Below, one piece after another: positions 54,829 through 62,971 of a stretch of DNA of 64,000 bases. Origin of the DNA: Limnovirga soli (GTDB lineage Bacteria > Bacteroidota > Bacteroidia > Chitinophagales > Chitinophagaceae); assembly GCF_013106755.1 (NCBI RefSeq), contig NZ_WHPF01000006.1:124001-188000 (forward strand), read 5' to 3'. Position 1 is the first letter of the stretch. Every line of letters begins with the position of its first letter. The translations under genes were made by a program, and so were the position numbers. The notes beneath the pieces were generated by a model. The model ran no database searches and was not told where the DNA came from. It saw only the letters and a program-made list of their open reading frames with translations.

Positions 54829-55204
54829 GTAAGGCAGTATTATTTAGCAGGTCTTTACCAAATTGCAGAATGTATCCATTATTATCTTTTATGGCAAATT
54901 CCCGCATGCCATATTCAAAATCTTCAATTGGATAGTAAATATGCGGCGTGTCTTTTACTTTTTCCCATAATTCATCTATATCATCGGTATAGATATAAAA
55001 TGTACCAGTAAATACTGGTTTTTCGTATGGCGTGTGTTCGTTGGGCACTGCGAACATGAAATCTACGCCATCTTTACGCATATGACACCAGCCCCATTCT
55101 TCGTTGAGTTCGCTAATTTCAAAAGCAAGTTGTAACTGGTAAAATGCTACAGTAGCTTTTAAATCGCTGGTCCACAACATAGGGGTAAGGTATTTATAAT
55201 GCAT
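54818..55204 (-). CDS. VOC-family protein (glyoxalase/bleomycin-resistance fold)
   Basis: Small metal-dependent-fold protein of 128 residues. Pattern: MLWTSDLKATVAFYQLQLAF, EWGWCHMRKDGVDFMF, FYIYTDDIDELWEKVKD and MREFAIKDNNGYILQFG, typical of the vicinal oxygen chelate superfamily. Metal ligand residues are not fully conserved, so the substrate is unknown; drug binding should not be assumed. It overlaps the DUF3078 gene by 11 bases at the 3' ends and follows the hypothetical gene by 9 bases in the same direction. Confidence 0.85.
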   Translation of the reverse strand: MHYKYLTPMLWTSDLKATVAFYQLQLAFEISELNEEWGWCHMRKDGVDFMFAVPNEHTPYEKPVFTGTFYIYTDDIDELWEKVKDTPHIYYPIEDFEYGMREFAIKDNNGYILQFGKDLLNNTALPNS

Positions 55205-55213
55205 CCGGTATTT

Positions 55214-55729
55214 TTAGGCTATTTCAGGAAAACTAATCCGGTTGGCTAACCAACTTTTGCTTACCGGCTGCAACCAGTTTTGTAATAACTCCTTTTTGGT
55301 TGCTACCAGGTTATTAAAATATAAAGTGGTTGGCAAAACAAATCCATTATCAACGGCATATTTTAATTGTGCCATAGGTAATAATTGTACTTTATCTTTT
55401 ATTACAAAAGCTAAAGACTGCCTGTCGAACATATTTACGCCAGAAAGCGATTCAATTTGTTTGATAATTCTAACCGAACTATCCGTACTACATCCACTTA
55501 CTCCGGTAACAGTTTCATCAGCCATGATAATTACAAACTGGCCGAATAACAAATTTGCATATCCTTTAACCGGAGTGCCATGTGTTTGCCAATCCTTTAC
55601 AAAAGCGTCCAGTATTTCTTCTATTTGTAACGCTTCCTGCAGGGTAAATAAACGGCTGCTTTGGTAAATCCAAACTCTTGACAAATCGTGAAAATCTTCG
55701 GGTATATGTATTTGATAGTCAAAATTCAT
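55214..55729 (-). CDS. Conserved protein of unknown function (often mislabelled ABC transporter ATPase)
   Basis: Soluble protein of 171 residues from the ATG at 55729; the frame also has TTG at 55735. It belongs to a conserved Bacteroidota family: DFHDLSRVWIYQSSRLFTLQ, GYANLLFGQFVIIMADETVTG, VSGCSTDSSVRIIKQIE and GVNMFDRQSLAFVI. Some databases name it ABC transporter ATPase, but there is no Walker A or signature motif. A predicted -7 box is 45 bases upstream. Co-transcribed with the VOC gene. Confidence 0.8.
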   Translation of the reverse strand: MNFDYQIHIPEDFHDLSRVWIYQSSRLFTLQEALQIEEILDAFVKDWQTHGTPVKGYANLLFGQFVIIMADETVTGVSGCSTDSSVRIIKQIESLSGVNMFDRQSLAFVIKDKVQLLPMAQLKYAVDNGFVLPTTLYFNNLVATKKELLQNWLQPVSKSWLANRISFPEIA

Positions 55730-55773
55730 ATTCAAAATTTAAAACGGAAAATAAAATTGTTGTTGTATGGCTG

Positions 55774-55781
55774 CAAATGTA
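55774..55781 (-). promoter_or_regulatory. Predicted -7 box for the 55214-55729 gene
   Basis: Minus strand TACATTTG, an exact TAnnTTTG, 45 bases before the ATG at 55729. Confidence 0.5.
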
Positions 55782-55838
55782 CAACAGATAAAACCCAATT
55801 ATATAACAGGCCATAATTGAATGTAAAATCTTGTGTTA

Positions 55839-56618
55839 TTATGCTAAACTGGCTGCAATTAATTCGGCAATATCAAGCACTTGTACATCGGCTTCTTTCT
55901 CCCGGTTTTTAACACCATCTGTTAGCATGGTATTGCAAAAAGGGCAACTGGATGCAATTACCTGTGGTTGTAAAGCCAACGCCTCATCAGCCCTTTCGAT
56001 ATTTATTCTTTTATCGCCGGGTTCATCTTCTTTAAACATTTGGGCGCCACCGGCACCACAACATAAGCCATTACTGCGACAACGTTTCATTTCTACCAGT
56101 TCGGCATCTAATACTTCCAGTACCTTTCGGGGTGCTTCGTAAATATGATTGGCGCGGCCCAAATAGCAACTATCATGAAATGTTATGCGCTTTCCTTTAA
56201 AGTCGCCACCTTCCTTTAGCTTTATTTTACCATCATCAATTAACTGTTGCAAAAAACTGGTATGGTGTATTACTTCGTAATGGCCACCTAATTCGGGGTA
56301 TTCGTTTTTAAGGGTATTAAAACAATGCGGGCATGCTGTAACAATTTTTTTTATACCATAATTATTAAGTACCTGTATGTTTTGATAAGCCATCATTTGA
56401 AACAAAAATTCGTTTCCGGCCCTTCGTGCCGGGTCGCCGGTACAGGTTTCTTCCTTACCTAAAATAGCATATTTGATGCCTACCTTATCCAGTATTAAGG
56501 CAAAGGCTTTGGTAATTTTTTGGGCCCGTGCATCAAAACTTCCTGCGCAACCTACCCAAAATAAAATCTCGGGGGTTTCTCCGTTCATCATCATTTCGGC
56601 CATGCTGGGAACTTTCAT
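55839..56618 (-). CDS. (Fe-S)-binding protein with two CCG domains
   Basis: Heterodisulfide-reductase-like protein of 259 residues from the ATG at 56618; the frame opens with TTG at 56636. Two cysteine-rich CCG motifs are present: TACPHCFNTLKNEYPELGG with earlier CTGDPARRAG, and GLCCGAGGAQMFKED with SCPFCNTMLTDG later. It probably carries a 4Fe-4S or related cluster and shuttles electrons. In relatives a larger 4Fe-4S partner gene lies next to it; here the neighbours are FKBP and an unrelated protein, so the partner is elsewhere. A -7 box supports the start. Confidence 0.88.
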   Translation of the reverse strand: MKVPSMAEMMMNGETPEILFWVGCAGSFDARAQKITKAFALILDKVGIKYAILGKEETCTGDPARRAGNEFLFQMMAYQNIQVLNNYGIKKIVTACPHCFNTLKNEYPELGGHYEVIHHTSFLQQLIDDGKIKLKEGGDFKGKRITFHDSCYLGRANHIYEAPRKVLEVLDAELVEMKRCRSNGLCCGAGGAQMFKEDEPGDKRINIERADEALALQPQVIASSCPFCNTMLTDGVKNREKEADVQVLDIAELIAASLA

Positions 56619-56633
56619 ATCAAAACATTTTTT

Positions 56634-56641
56634 CAAAATTA
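56634..56641 (-). promoter_or_regulatory. Predicted -7 box for the Fe-S protein gene
   Basis: Minus strand TAATTTTG, an exact TAnnTTTG, with a TTG about 20 bases upstream. It would start the RNA near 56628, which supports the ATG at 56618. Confidence 0.5.
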
Positions 56642-56697
56642 GGGCAAAATAAAATGGAAAAGCAACTGCCTTTCTACCGCTGATTTTTTTACCGAAA

Positions 56698-56750
56698 GTA
56701 CAAGTGTGCGACGCAAGTAAAGCCCCATTTACCCACTTTAGTTGGGCTAA
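56698..56750 (+). repeat. R1 repeat, forward copy
   Basis: GTACAAGT, GTGCGACGCAAG, TAAAGCCCC, variable, tail GTTGGGCTAA. AGCCC of the core side can pair with GGGCT of the tail. Confidence 0.85.
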
Positions 56751-56767
56751 AAAATGGATTATTAAAA

Positions 56768-56797
56768 CAAAAAGGGCATATTGCTATGCCCTTTTAA
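56768..56797 (-). terminator. Terminator of the FKBP gene
   Basis: 10-base stem AAAAGGGCAT / ATGCCCTTTT, followed on the minus strand by T-rich sequence, 17 bases after the stop. Confidence 0.85.
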
Positions 56798-56813
56798 AAA
56801 ATATATTTAAATA

Positions 56814-57248
56814 TTAGCTTATGCCTAATAATTCCACATCGAAAATAAGGGTGCTATTGGGGCCAATTTGCGCACTTACCTGACGATCGCCATAACCAAG
56901 ATGTGGTGGAATAAAGAAACGCCATTTGCTGCCCACGCCCATAAGTTGCAGACCTTCTGTCCAGCCCTTTATTACCATGTTTAAAGGAAACGTTGCAGGT
57001 TGGCCACGTTGAACCGAACTATCGAAAACAGTACCATCAATTAAAGTTCCGTGATAATGACAGGTTACTTTTTGTGTGGATGTTGGTTTTGCTCCGGTAC
57101 CCTCGGTTAATACCATGTATTGTAAGCCACTGGGTAATGCTACCACTGCTTCATTGGCTGTATTGGCGGCTAAAAACTCCTGACCAGCCTGTAAATTGGC
57201 AGCCGCTTTTTCATTTTTTAAATTGAATAATTTATCTGCGATACTCAT
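56814..57248 (-). CDS. FKBP-type peptidyl-prolyl cis-trans isomerase
   Basis: Protein-folding helper of 144 residues that speeds isomerisation of Xaa-Pro bonds. An N-terminal helical part (about 1-45) precedes the FKBP domain: VTCHYHGTLIDGTVFDSS, GQPATFPLNMVIKGWTEGLQ and FFIPPHLGYGDRQV. It lacks a signal peptide, so it should act in the cytoplasm. Single gene with a strong terminator. Confidence 0.93.
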   Translation of the reverse strand: MSIADKLFNLKNEKAAANLQAGQEFLAANTANEAVVALPSGLQYMVLTEGTGAKPTSTQKVTCHYHGTLIDGTVFDSSVQRGQPATFPLNMVIKGWTEGLQLMGVGSKWRFFIPPHLGYGDRQVSAQIGPNSTLIFDVELLGIS

Positions 57249-57322
57249 GCTATTTTTTTTGCAATATTAGGTGATAAAAAGAAAATTTCCAGCAAAACAC
57301 CAGTGCTTAACAATTACTGTGA

Positions 57323-58372
57323 TTATGATTTTAGAGATGCAATATCAATTACAAACCTGTAACGCACATCGCTTTTTAAAATGCGTTCATATGCTTCATT
57401 TATGTAATCTATTTTAATCACTTCCACATCAGAAGCGATATTATGGGCTGCGCAAAAATCAAGCATTTCCTGGGTTTCTTTTATACTGCCAATTAATGAG
57501 CCGATAATACTTCTGCGTTTCATGATTAATGGAAAAGCATGTATTTGAACCGGTGTTGGTGGTACACCAACAACAATCATAGTACCATTTGTTCTTAACA
57601 AATTTAAATAAGGAATATACTCGTGCTGTGCAGATACGGTATTAAGAATTACATCAAAATGGTTTTGTAAGCCCTTCATCGTTTCTGCATCGCTGGTTAG
57701 CGCGAAATGATGCGCCCCAAGGCGGGCAGCATCTGCAGCTTTAGATGGCGAAGTACTTAACATGGTAACTTCTGCGCCAAATGCTACTGCAAATTTTACA
57801 GCCATATGGCCCAGGCCTCCCAAACCAAGTACAGCTACCCTATCTCCCTTTTTTACACCAACATGTTTTAAGGGTGAATAGGTGGTAATGCCCGCACAAA
57901 GTAATGGAGCCACACCTTCTAATGGTAATGCATCCGATACTTTAAGCGTATAATTTTCATCTGTAACAATTACAGTTGAATAACCGCCCTGACTAATGGT
58001 AACACCATCTTTTTCGTAGCCATTATAAGTGCCAGTCATCCCTTTATCGCAATACTGTTCATCGCCAGATTTACAATTATCGCATTCGCGGCAAGAATCA
58101 GTAAAACAGCCAACGCCGGCTAAATCTCCAACTTTAAACTTGGTAACATGTGCGCCTACTTTAGTAATTCTGCCAACAATTTCATGGCCGGGTACCATGG
58201 GGTAAATAGAATTGCCCCACTCATTACGTACCTGATGAATATCAGAATGGCAAACGCCGCAATACAAAATATCCATTTGAACATCGTGCGGCCCCACCTC
58301 CCTGCGATTAAAATTAAAAGGTGTTAACTGTGAAGTTGCAGACTGCGCTGCATATGCATTTGTATGTGACAT
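57323..58372 (-). CDS. Zinc-dependent alcohol dehydrogenase, cinnamyl-alcohol type
   Basis: NADP-linked medium-chain alcohol/aldehyde reductase of 349 residues. Catalytic zinc ligands are in GVCHSDIHQVRNEWG and PGHEIVG; structural zinc cysteines in CRECDNCKSGDEQYC. The cofactor motif is GLGGLGHMAVKFA. The layout matches the CAD/YahK group, which reduces broad aldehydes. Single gene; a -7 box lies 23 bases upstream of the start. Confidence 0.93.
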   Translation of the reverse strand: MSHTNAYAAQSATSQLTPFNFNRREVGPHDVQMDILYCGVCHSDIHQVRNEWGNSIYPMVPGHEIVGRITKVGAHVTKFKVGDLAGVGCFTDSCRECDNCKSGDEQYCDKGMTGTYNGYEKDGVTISQGGYSTVIVTDENYTLKVSDALPLEGVAPLLCAGITTYSPLKHVGVKKGDRVAVLGLGGLGHMAVKFAVAFGAEVTMLSTSPSKAADAARLGAHHFALTSDAETMKGLQNHFDVILNTVSAQHEYIPYLNLLRTNGTMIVVGVPPTPVQIHAFPLIMKRRSIIGSLIGSIKETQEMLDFCAAHNIASDVEVIKIDYINEAYERILKSDVRYRFVIDIASLKS

Positions 58373-58394
58373 GTTTATTTTTTTTAAGCTAAAA

Positions 58395-58402
58395 CAAAAA
58401 TA
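58395..58402 (-). promoter_or_regulatory. Predicted -7 box for the alcohol dehydrogenase gene
   Basis: Minus strand TATTTTTG, an exact TAnnTTTG, placing the RNA start near 58389, about 17 bases before the ATG. Confidence 0.5.
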
Positions 58403-58501
58403 TACTATTGAACATGGATTATGTTCTATTTATTAAATATTGATGGCTAATAACAATATATTACCTGATTCGTAAAAAAAAAATACAATTGAATGGAATA
58501 T

Positions 58502-58552
58502 TGGCCAGGCATTTGTAAATAATGAGGCTTTACTTGCGTCGCACTCTTGTAC
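58502..58552 (-). repeat. R1 repeat, reverse copy
   Basis: Minus strand: GTACAAGA, GTGCGACGCAAG, TAAAGCCTC, variable, tail GCCTGGCCA. It lies between the divergent alcohol dehydrogenase and YdeI-like genes. Confidence 0.82.
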
Positions 58553-58655
58553 AACAGAAATTTTACTCAGCTTTATACTCAATATCCGTAAAAAATAATT
58601 TAAGCCTTACATTTATACAGGCAATTTGCAACAATAATCAGTAGTAAAAAGGTAT

Positions 58656-59159
58656 ATGCAGCAATTCACGACTATTATACTAAAATTTGAAGAAAAGGGT
58701 GAAAAGACCGGTTGGACTTACATTGAAATCCCTACTGACATTACTGAGGCACTTTTACCGGGCAATAAAAAATCGTTTAGGGTAAAAGGAAAGCTGGACG
58801 AGTATAGCTTTAAGCAGGTAGCCCTATTACCCATGGGTGATGGAAAATTTATTATGCCCTTAAAGGTGGATGTAAGAAAAGCCATCAAAAAACGCAAAGG
58901 AGCTATGGTGCAGGTTTCACTAATATTGGATGAAACACCATTTATAATTTCTGAAGATTTATTGGTATGCCTGGAAGATGAGCCGATTGCACTTCAAAAC
59001 TTTAATAAATTACCGCTAAGCCATAAAAAGTATTACACCAAATGGATTGAGAGCGCTAAAACTGCCGAAACAAAAGCAAGGCGCATAGCCGTTTCCGTTA
59101 TTTCGCTTGCCACAGGGAAAACTTTTGGCGAAGCCATGAAAGCCATTAACATTAAATAA
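58656..59159 (+). CDS. YdeI/OmdA-associated protein with DUF1905 domain
   Basis: Cytosolic protein of 167 residues. The DUF1905 domain covers about 5-100 (GWTYIEIPTDITEALL; SFRVKGKLDEYSFKQVALLP). The C-terminal YdeI/OmdA segment is KLPLSHKKYYTKWIESAKTA with ETKARRIAVSVISLATGK. Function is unknown. It is convergent with the RRM gene, a hairpin between. Confidence 0.85.
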   Translation: MQQFTTIILKFEEKGEKTGWTYIEIPTDITEALLPGNKKSFRVKGKLDEYSFKQVALLPMGDGKFIMPLKVDVRKAIKKRKGAMVQVSLILDETPFIISEDLLVCLEDEPIALQNFNKLPLSHKKYYTKWIESAKTAETKARRIAVSVISLATGKTFGEAMKAINIK

Positions 59160-59190
59160 AAAATGGGAGTTCATTGCTGAACTCCCAATA
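59157..59190 (-). terminator. Terminator of the RRM gene (possibly bidirectional)
   Basis: 10-base stem TGGGAGTTCA / TGAACTCCCA with TTGC loop at 59164-59187. On the minus strand six T follow, a strong end for the RRM transcript; on the plus strand the T run is weak. Confidence 0.82.
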
Positions 59191-59226
59191 TTATAACAGA
59201 TTAATACTAATACTGTTTTGTAACAA

Positions 59227-59511
59227 CTACCAACGGTTGTTAGAATAAGCAGGCTTCTTAGGACGATCTTCCTTAGGTCTTGCTTCGTTTACTTTAATGG
59301 CACGGCCATCAACTGTAGCGCCATCAAGTTCTTTGATTGCTTTTTCAGCGCCTTCTTTATCAGCCATTTCTACAAAACCAAAGCCACGGCTACGGTTAGT
59401 AAATTTGTCCATGATAACTTTAGCAGATGTAACTTCACCATACTCTGCAAAAAAACCTCTTAAGTCTTCGTCTTGTACTGCGAAGCTTAAATTTGAAACA
59501 TAAATGTTCAT
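59227..59511 (-). CDS. RRM-type RNA-binding protein
   Basis: Small RNA-binding protein of 94 residues with a single RNA recognition motif: RNP2 MNIYVSNLSF and RNP1 RSRGFGFVEM, both with the aromatic residues that stack on RNA. A short basic tail (RPKEDRPKKPAYSNNRW) follows. Such proteins are abundant in Bacteroidota and often stress- or cold-induced. A promoter box about 125 bases upstream implies a long leader, which may carry regulation. Confidence 0.93.
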   Translation of the reverse strand: MNIYVSNLSFAVQDEDLRGFFAEYGEVTSAKVIMDKFTNRSRGFGFVEMADKEGAEKAIKELDGATVDGRAIKVNEARPKEDRPKKPAYSNNRW

Positions 59512-59635
59512 ACTAAATAATTAATAAAATAAAAATGCTTGAGAAAAAACAGGCGTAACGTAACTGACTAACTATTTATTAAATATGCGTAGCAGAAATA
59601 TCGATCACTAAACTGTAGAACTCAAATTGACAGTG

Positions 59636-59643
59636 CAAATGTA
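59636..59643 (-). promoter_or_regulatory. Predicted -7 box for the RRM gene
   Basis: Minus strand TACATTTG, an exact TAnnTTTG. The RNA would start near 59630, leaving a leader of about 119 bases. Confidence 0.5.
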
Positions 59644-59796
59644 AGCTTATTACCGCAGACTGTTGGTATTATTTTTTTAAGCAGCTAAAAACAATACAAT
59701 ATTATCAGTATGGTTCTGAGTTGGTAATTACTACATTAACCATTTTCTATCGGATTAAATACATAACAAGTGCTTATGCCCAGATATATTCTTAAA

Positions 59797-59854
59797 GTAC
59801 AAGAGTGCGACGCAAGTAAAGCCCTTTTCTTGTACTTCTGCAGGGCTAGTAATA
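59797..59854 (+). repeat. R1 repeat, forward copy
   Basis: GTACAAGA, GTGCGACGCAAG, TAAAGCCCT, variable, tail GCAGGGCTAGTAATAA. AGCCCT and AGGGCT can pair over 6 bases. It ends 3 bases from the aguA stop codon. Confidence 0.85.
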
Positions 59855-59857
59855 AAA

Positions 59858-60910
59858 TTACACTGCGGGCTCTTGCTGACTAAGACAATGAAAGCTACCA
59901 AGGCCCCAAATTATTTCTACTGAATCGATACCAATTACCTGTTTGTTTGGGAAACATGTCTGAATAATTTGTAATGCTTTATCATCTTTTGGGCACCGGT
60001 AAGTGGGCACAATAACAGATTGATTAGCTATGTAAAAATTGGCATATGATGCCGGAAGCCGTTGATCCTCATAAATTACCGCATCGGGCATGGGTAGCTC
60101 TACAATATTTAACTGGCGGCCATTAAGCAACCTCATTTGCTGCAACTGATGAAGGTTGTTTTGCAACAAATGATAGTTTTCATCCAGTTTATTTTCTTCT
60201 ACAACCGTAATAACGGTATCATCATTTACAAAACGCACAGTATCATCAATATGCCCGTCTGTATCATCGCCAACAATACCATCGTCTACCCAAAGCACTT
60301 GCTTAACCCCGTAATAATTATATAAATACTGCTCAATCTGCTCCTGATTTAAATGCGGGTTTCGATTCTTGTTCAATAAACAGGCTTTAGAAGTAACCAA
60401 TGTGCCTTTTCCATTAAACTCTACTGAGCCTCCTTCCATAATTATACCGGGATAGTACACCGGAATATTATAGTGTTGGGCAATTTTGGTTGGTATAATA
60501 TCATCCAAATCGTAGGGGGGATATTTACCGCCCCAGGCATTATAATTCCAATCAACTACCACTTTTTTTATTTCAGCTTCGGGATTAATTAAAAAAGCAG
60601 GACCATGATCCCTACACCAGGCATCATTGGTAGGATGCATAAAAAATGATACATTCAACATATTGGCTCCAGCATGCTCAATATGCTTAGTGGCAAATGC
60701 CTGCATAACAGCATCTACTACATTTATACATACTCTTTCATGTTTAGCCAATTCTTGTATAAATTGGCAATAGTATGGGTAAATAGCATCTATTTTACCA
60801 GGCCAGGAAGCTTCTTTATGAGGCCAGCTTAACCAGGTGGCAGTATGCGGGGCAAATTCTGCGGGGAAATAATACCCTAAATCAGCAGGTGTGTTGGATA
60901 ACGCTGTCAT
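59858..60910 (-). CDS. aguA: Agmatine deiminase
   Basis: Converts agmatine to N-carbamoylputrescine in putrescine synthesis from arginine. It has 350 residues. Peptidyl-arginine-deiminase fold motifs are FAPHTATWLSWPHKEASWPG, NDAWCRDHGPAFLIN, IIMEGGSVEFNGKGTLVTS, DTDGHIDDTVRF and the C-terminal catalytic cysteine in GLGSFHCLSQQEP. The ATG overlaps the aguB stop as TAATG, so translation is coupled. Confidence 0.95.
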   Translation of the reverse strand: MTALSNTPADLGYYFPAEFAPHTATWLSWPHKEASWPGKIDAIYPYYCQFIQELAKHERVCINVVDAVMQAFATKHIEHAGANMLNVSFFMHPTNDAWCRDHGPAFLINPEAEIKKVVVDWNYNAWGGKYPPYDLDDIIPTKIAQHYNIPVYYPGIIMEGGSVEFNGKGTLVTSKACLLNKNRNPHLNQEQIEQYLYNYYGVKQVLWVDDGIVGDDTDGHIDDTVRFVNDDTVITVVEENKLDENYHLLQNNLHQLQQMRLLNGRQLNIVELPMPDAVIYEDQRLPASYANFYIANQSVIVPTYRCPKDDKALQIIQTCFPNKQVIGIDSVEIIWGLGSFHCLSQQEPAV

Positions 60911-61785
60911 TAATCTTCGTCTATAAATCTTTTAGTAATAGGTTGGTAAGAATCAATTCTTCTGTCGCGCATAAAAGGCCAGTGTGTGCGGTAACGATCA
61001 GTTAATTGCAGATCTAATTCCTGCACATGTATTTCTTCTGTGGTATGTGAAGCCTTATACAATAAAGTACCAAAAGGATTAGCTATAAAGGAGCCACCCC
61101 AAAATTGCATAGAACCATCCTGCTCATAACCACATCTATTTACACTTACTACATGTAAACCATTGGCTACGGCATGGCTGCGCTGAATGGTTTGCCATGC
61201 GTTGTATTGTTCAGTATTAGTAGCTTCATCCTGTGTTTTATGCCAGCCGATAGCGGTAGGATAAAATAAAATTTCGGCACCCATTAAAGCAGTAATTCTT
61301 GCAGCTTCCGGATACCATTGATCCCAGCAAATTAACACCCCGATTGTAGCAAATTTTGTTTTAAACACTTTATAACCAAGGTCGCCTGGAGTAAAGTAGA
61401 ATTTTTCGTAATAAGAAGGGTCATCAGGTATATGCATTTTGCGATATTTACCCAAATAAGTACCATCCGCGTCTAGAACAGCCGTAGTATTATGGTAAAT
61501 ACCCTGGGTTCTTTTTTCAAATAAGGAGGCTATAATAACTACTCCTAACTCGGCAGCCAGTTTACCCAATGCATCTGTTGAAGGTCCGGGAACGGACTCG
61601 GCCAAATTAAAATTATCGTAATCTTCTACATCACAGAAATATAGAGAAGTAAACAATTCCTGCAAACAAATAATTTGGGCTCCTTTTGCAGCAGCTTCTT
61701 TTATTTTTAATACCGCTTTCTCAAAATTTGAAATTTTATCAGCAGTGCAGTTCATTTGAACCAAACCTACCCGTACTTTATGCAT
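60910..61785 (-). CDS. aguB: N-carbamoylputrescine amidase
   Basis: Hydrolyses N-carbamoylputrescine to putrescine, CO2 and ammonia, the step after agmatine deiminase. It has 291 residues of the nitrilase superfamily. The catalytic triad lies in IICLQELFTSLYF (Glu), YRKMHIPDDPSYYEKFYFTP (Lys) and VLICWDQWYPEAAR (Cys). First gene of the aguB-aguA operon. No arginine decarboxylase gene is in the window. Confidence 0.95.
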   Translation of the reverse strand: MHKVRVGLVQMNCTADKISNFEKAVLKIKEAAAKGAQIICLQELFTSLYFCDVEDYDNFNLAESVPGPSTDALGKLAAELGVVIIASLFEKRTQGIYHNTTAVLDADGTYLGKYRKMHIPDDPSYYEKFYFTPGDLGYKVFKTKFATIGVLICWDQWYPEAARITALMGAEILFYPTAIGWHKTQDEATNTEQYNAWQTIQRSHAVANGLHVVSVNRCGYEQDGSMQFWGGSFIANPFGTLLYKASHTTEEIHVQELDLQLTDRYRTHWPFMRDRRIDSYQPITKRFIDED

Positions 61786-61807
61786 ATTTCACTTTTTTAA
61801 AACCTTG

Positions 61808-61836
61808 CAAAAATACATGAAAATGGCTTTTCCAAA
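61808..61836 (-). promoter_or_regulatory. Predicted promoter of aguBA
   Basis: Minus strand TTTG (61836-61833), 17 bases, TATTTTTG (61815-61808), the best-spaced Bacteroidota-type promoter in the window. The RNA would start near 61802, about 17 bases before the aguB ATG. Confidence 0.6.
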
Positions 61837-61867
61837 AGGGAAATAACAGTTAGTACATTTTGGAGGT

Positions 61868-61940
61868 GGGCTTTAGTAAGTAATGCAACTATACTTGCCA
61901 CGCTCGGTTCATCGTTCCGATTCTTTGTGGCATCATAAAA
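61868..61940 (-). repeat. R1-related repeat with GAGCGTGGCAAG core, reverse
   Basis: Minus strand: TTTTATGATGCCACAAAG, AATCGGAACGATGAACC, GAGCGTGGCAAG, TATAGTTGCATTAC, tail AAAGCC. Same core variant and left module as 24429-24476. It lies upstream of aguBA. Confidence 0.65.
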
Positions 61941-61983
61941 AAGCCAGGAATTAGTGCAAGAATTATCCAATCTTAGCATTCTT

Positions 61984-62013
61984 AAAAAAAAAAGGGTAGC
62001 TATTGCTACCCTT
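61984..62013 (-). terminator. Terminator of the sugar isomerase gene
   Basis: 9-base stem AAGGGTAGC / GCTACCCTT with TATT loop; ten T follow on the minus strand. It begins 18 bases after the stop codon. Confidence 0.87.
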
Positions 62014-62031
62014 GCGATGATATTAGATTAC

Positions 62032-62892
62032 TTACCACTTTTTAGTTTTAACATAATCCCGGCTCATTCTGATACTATCAAAAGGATCGCCTTTACAAAC
62101 ATCCTGTTCTACAAACCAGTGTTTTAATCCGGCGGTTTTTCTTGCAGCAAAAATGCGGTCAAAATCAATATCACCATTACCCACTTCTGCAAAAGCACCA
62201 CTAGTTCTGTCTTTATCTTTCACATGCCATAGAGGAAAACGACCAGGGTTTGCCTCAAATAATGCCACAGCATCTTTTCCAGCCTTACTTACCCAATATA
62301 AATCCAATTCCATTTTAACTTTATTGCTATCAGTTTGATTCAAAAGCAAGTCATATGGCATGGAACCGCCTACATTTTCAAATTCAAAGTCGTGGTTATG
62401 GTAACAGAATTGCATATTTGCTTTGTTACAAACCTCGGCTGAGCTGCTTAGCAAATCTGGTAAAGGTTTATATAATTCTGCTGTTCTTTCTGCTGGTGGC
62501 AACCAGGCGCAAACCATATATTCCAATTTTAATTCTGCGGCATCATCTACCGCCTTTTGCCAGCCATTTGTTAGCGTAGCAGTTGCATTAGTAGTTCTGC
62601 CAGTAACATAATGTGAACTAATAGGTTTTAAACCCAGGTTGTTGCAAATAGTAGCGAATTCTTTGGCTGTTTTACCAAAAAAAGTTCCGTTATATCCAAA
62701 TAACTCTATTTCGTTGTAACCCAGTTTGCTTAATTTCTCCAAAGAACCGGTTACGTCTTTGGCTAAAGCATCACGAAGTGTATACAATTGAATACCCAGT
62801 GCTTTCTTTTTGGGTGCAGCCAGCAATGTAGATGATAAACCAATACCTGCAGCAGTAAATGCAAGTGATTTAACAAATGTTCTCCTTTCCAT
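62032..62892 (-). CDS. Sugar phosphate isomerase/epimerase family protein, Tat-exported
   Basis: TIM-barrel protein of 286 residues (AP-endonuclease-2-like fold). The N-terminus is a Tat-type signal: MERRTFVKSLAFTAAGIGLS. Fold motifs are GIQLYTLRDALAKDVTGSLE, GYNEIELFGYNGTFFG, FCYHNHDFEFENVGG, MELDLYWVSKAGKDAV, GDIDFDRIFAARKTAGL and WFVEQDVCKGDPFDS; the His, Glu and Asp residues fit a metal site. It resembles exported enzymes that work with Gfo/Idh/MocA oxidoreductases, one of which lies at 29.6 kb. Substrate unknown. Confidence 0.88.
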   Translation of the reverse strand: MERRTFVKSLAFTAAGIGLSSTLLAAPKKKALGIQLYTLRDALAKDVTGSLEKLSKLGYNEIELFGYNGTFFGKTAKEFATICNNLGLKPISSHYVTGRTTNATATLTNGWQKAVDDAAELKLEYMVCAWLPPAERTAELYKPLPDLLSSSAEVCNKANMQFCYHNHDFEFENVGGSMPYDLLLNQTDSNKVKMELDLYWVSKAGKDAVALFEANPGRFPLWHVKDKDRTSGAFAEVGNGDIDFDRIFAARKTAGLKHWFVEQDVCKGDPFDSIRMSRDYVKTKKW

Positions 62893-62971
62893 ATAGTAAG
62901 TTTTATGGACTGAATATAGTGCTTATTATTAAACAAAACGATTAGAAATGAATAAATTAATAATCCATTTT

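Larger units (their letters stand above)
59512..59857. other. Upstream region and leader of the RRM gene, then R1 copy
   Basis: 346 bases. 59512-59630 is probably the untranslated leader of the RRM mRNA; 59636-59643 is its -7 box; 59797-59854 is an R1 copy. No gene is seen. Confidence 0.5.

Noticed and set aside
61797-61979. 60-codon minus frame upstream of aguB
   Set aside because: Made of repeat DNA and promoter; no protein resemblance.
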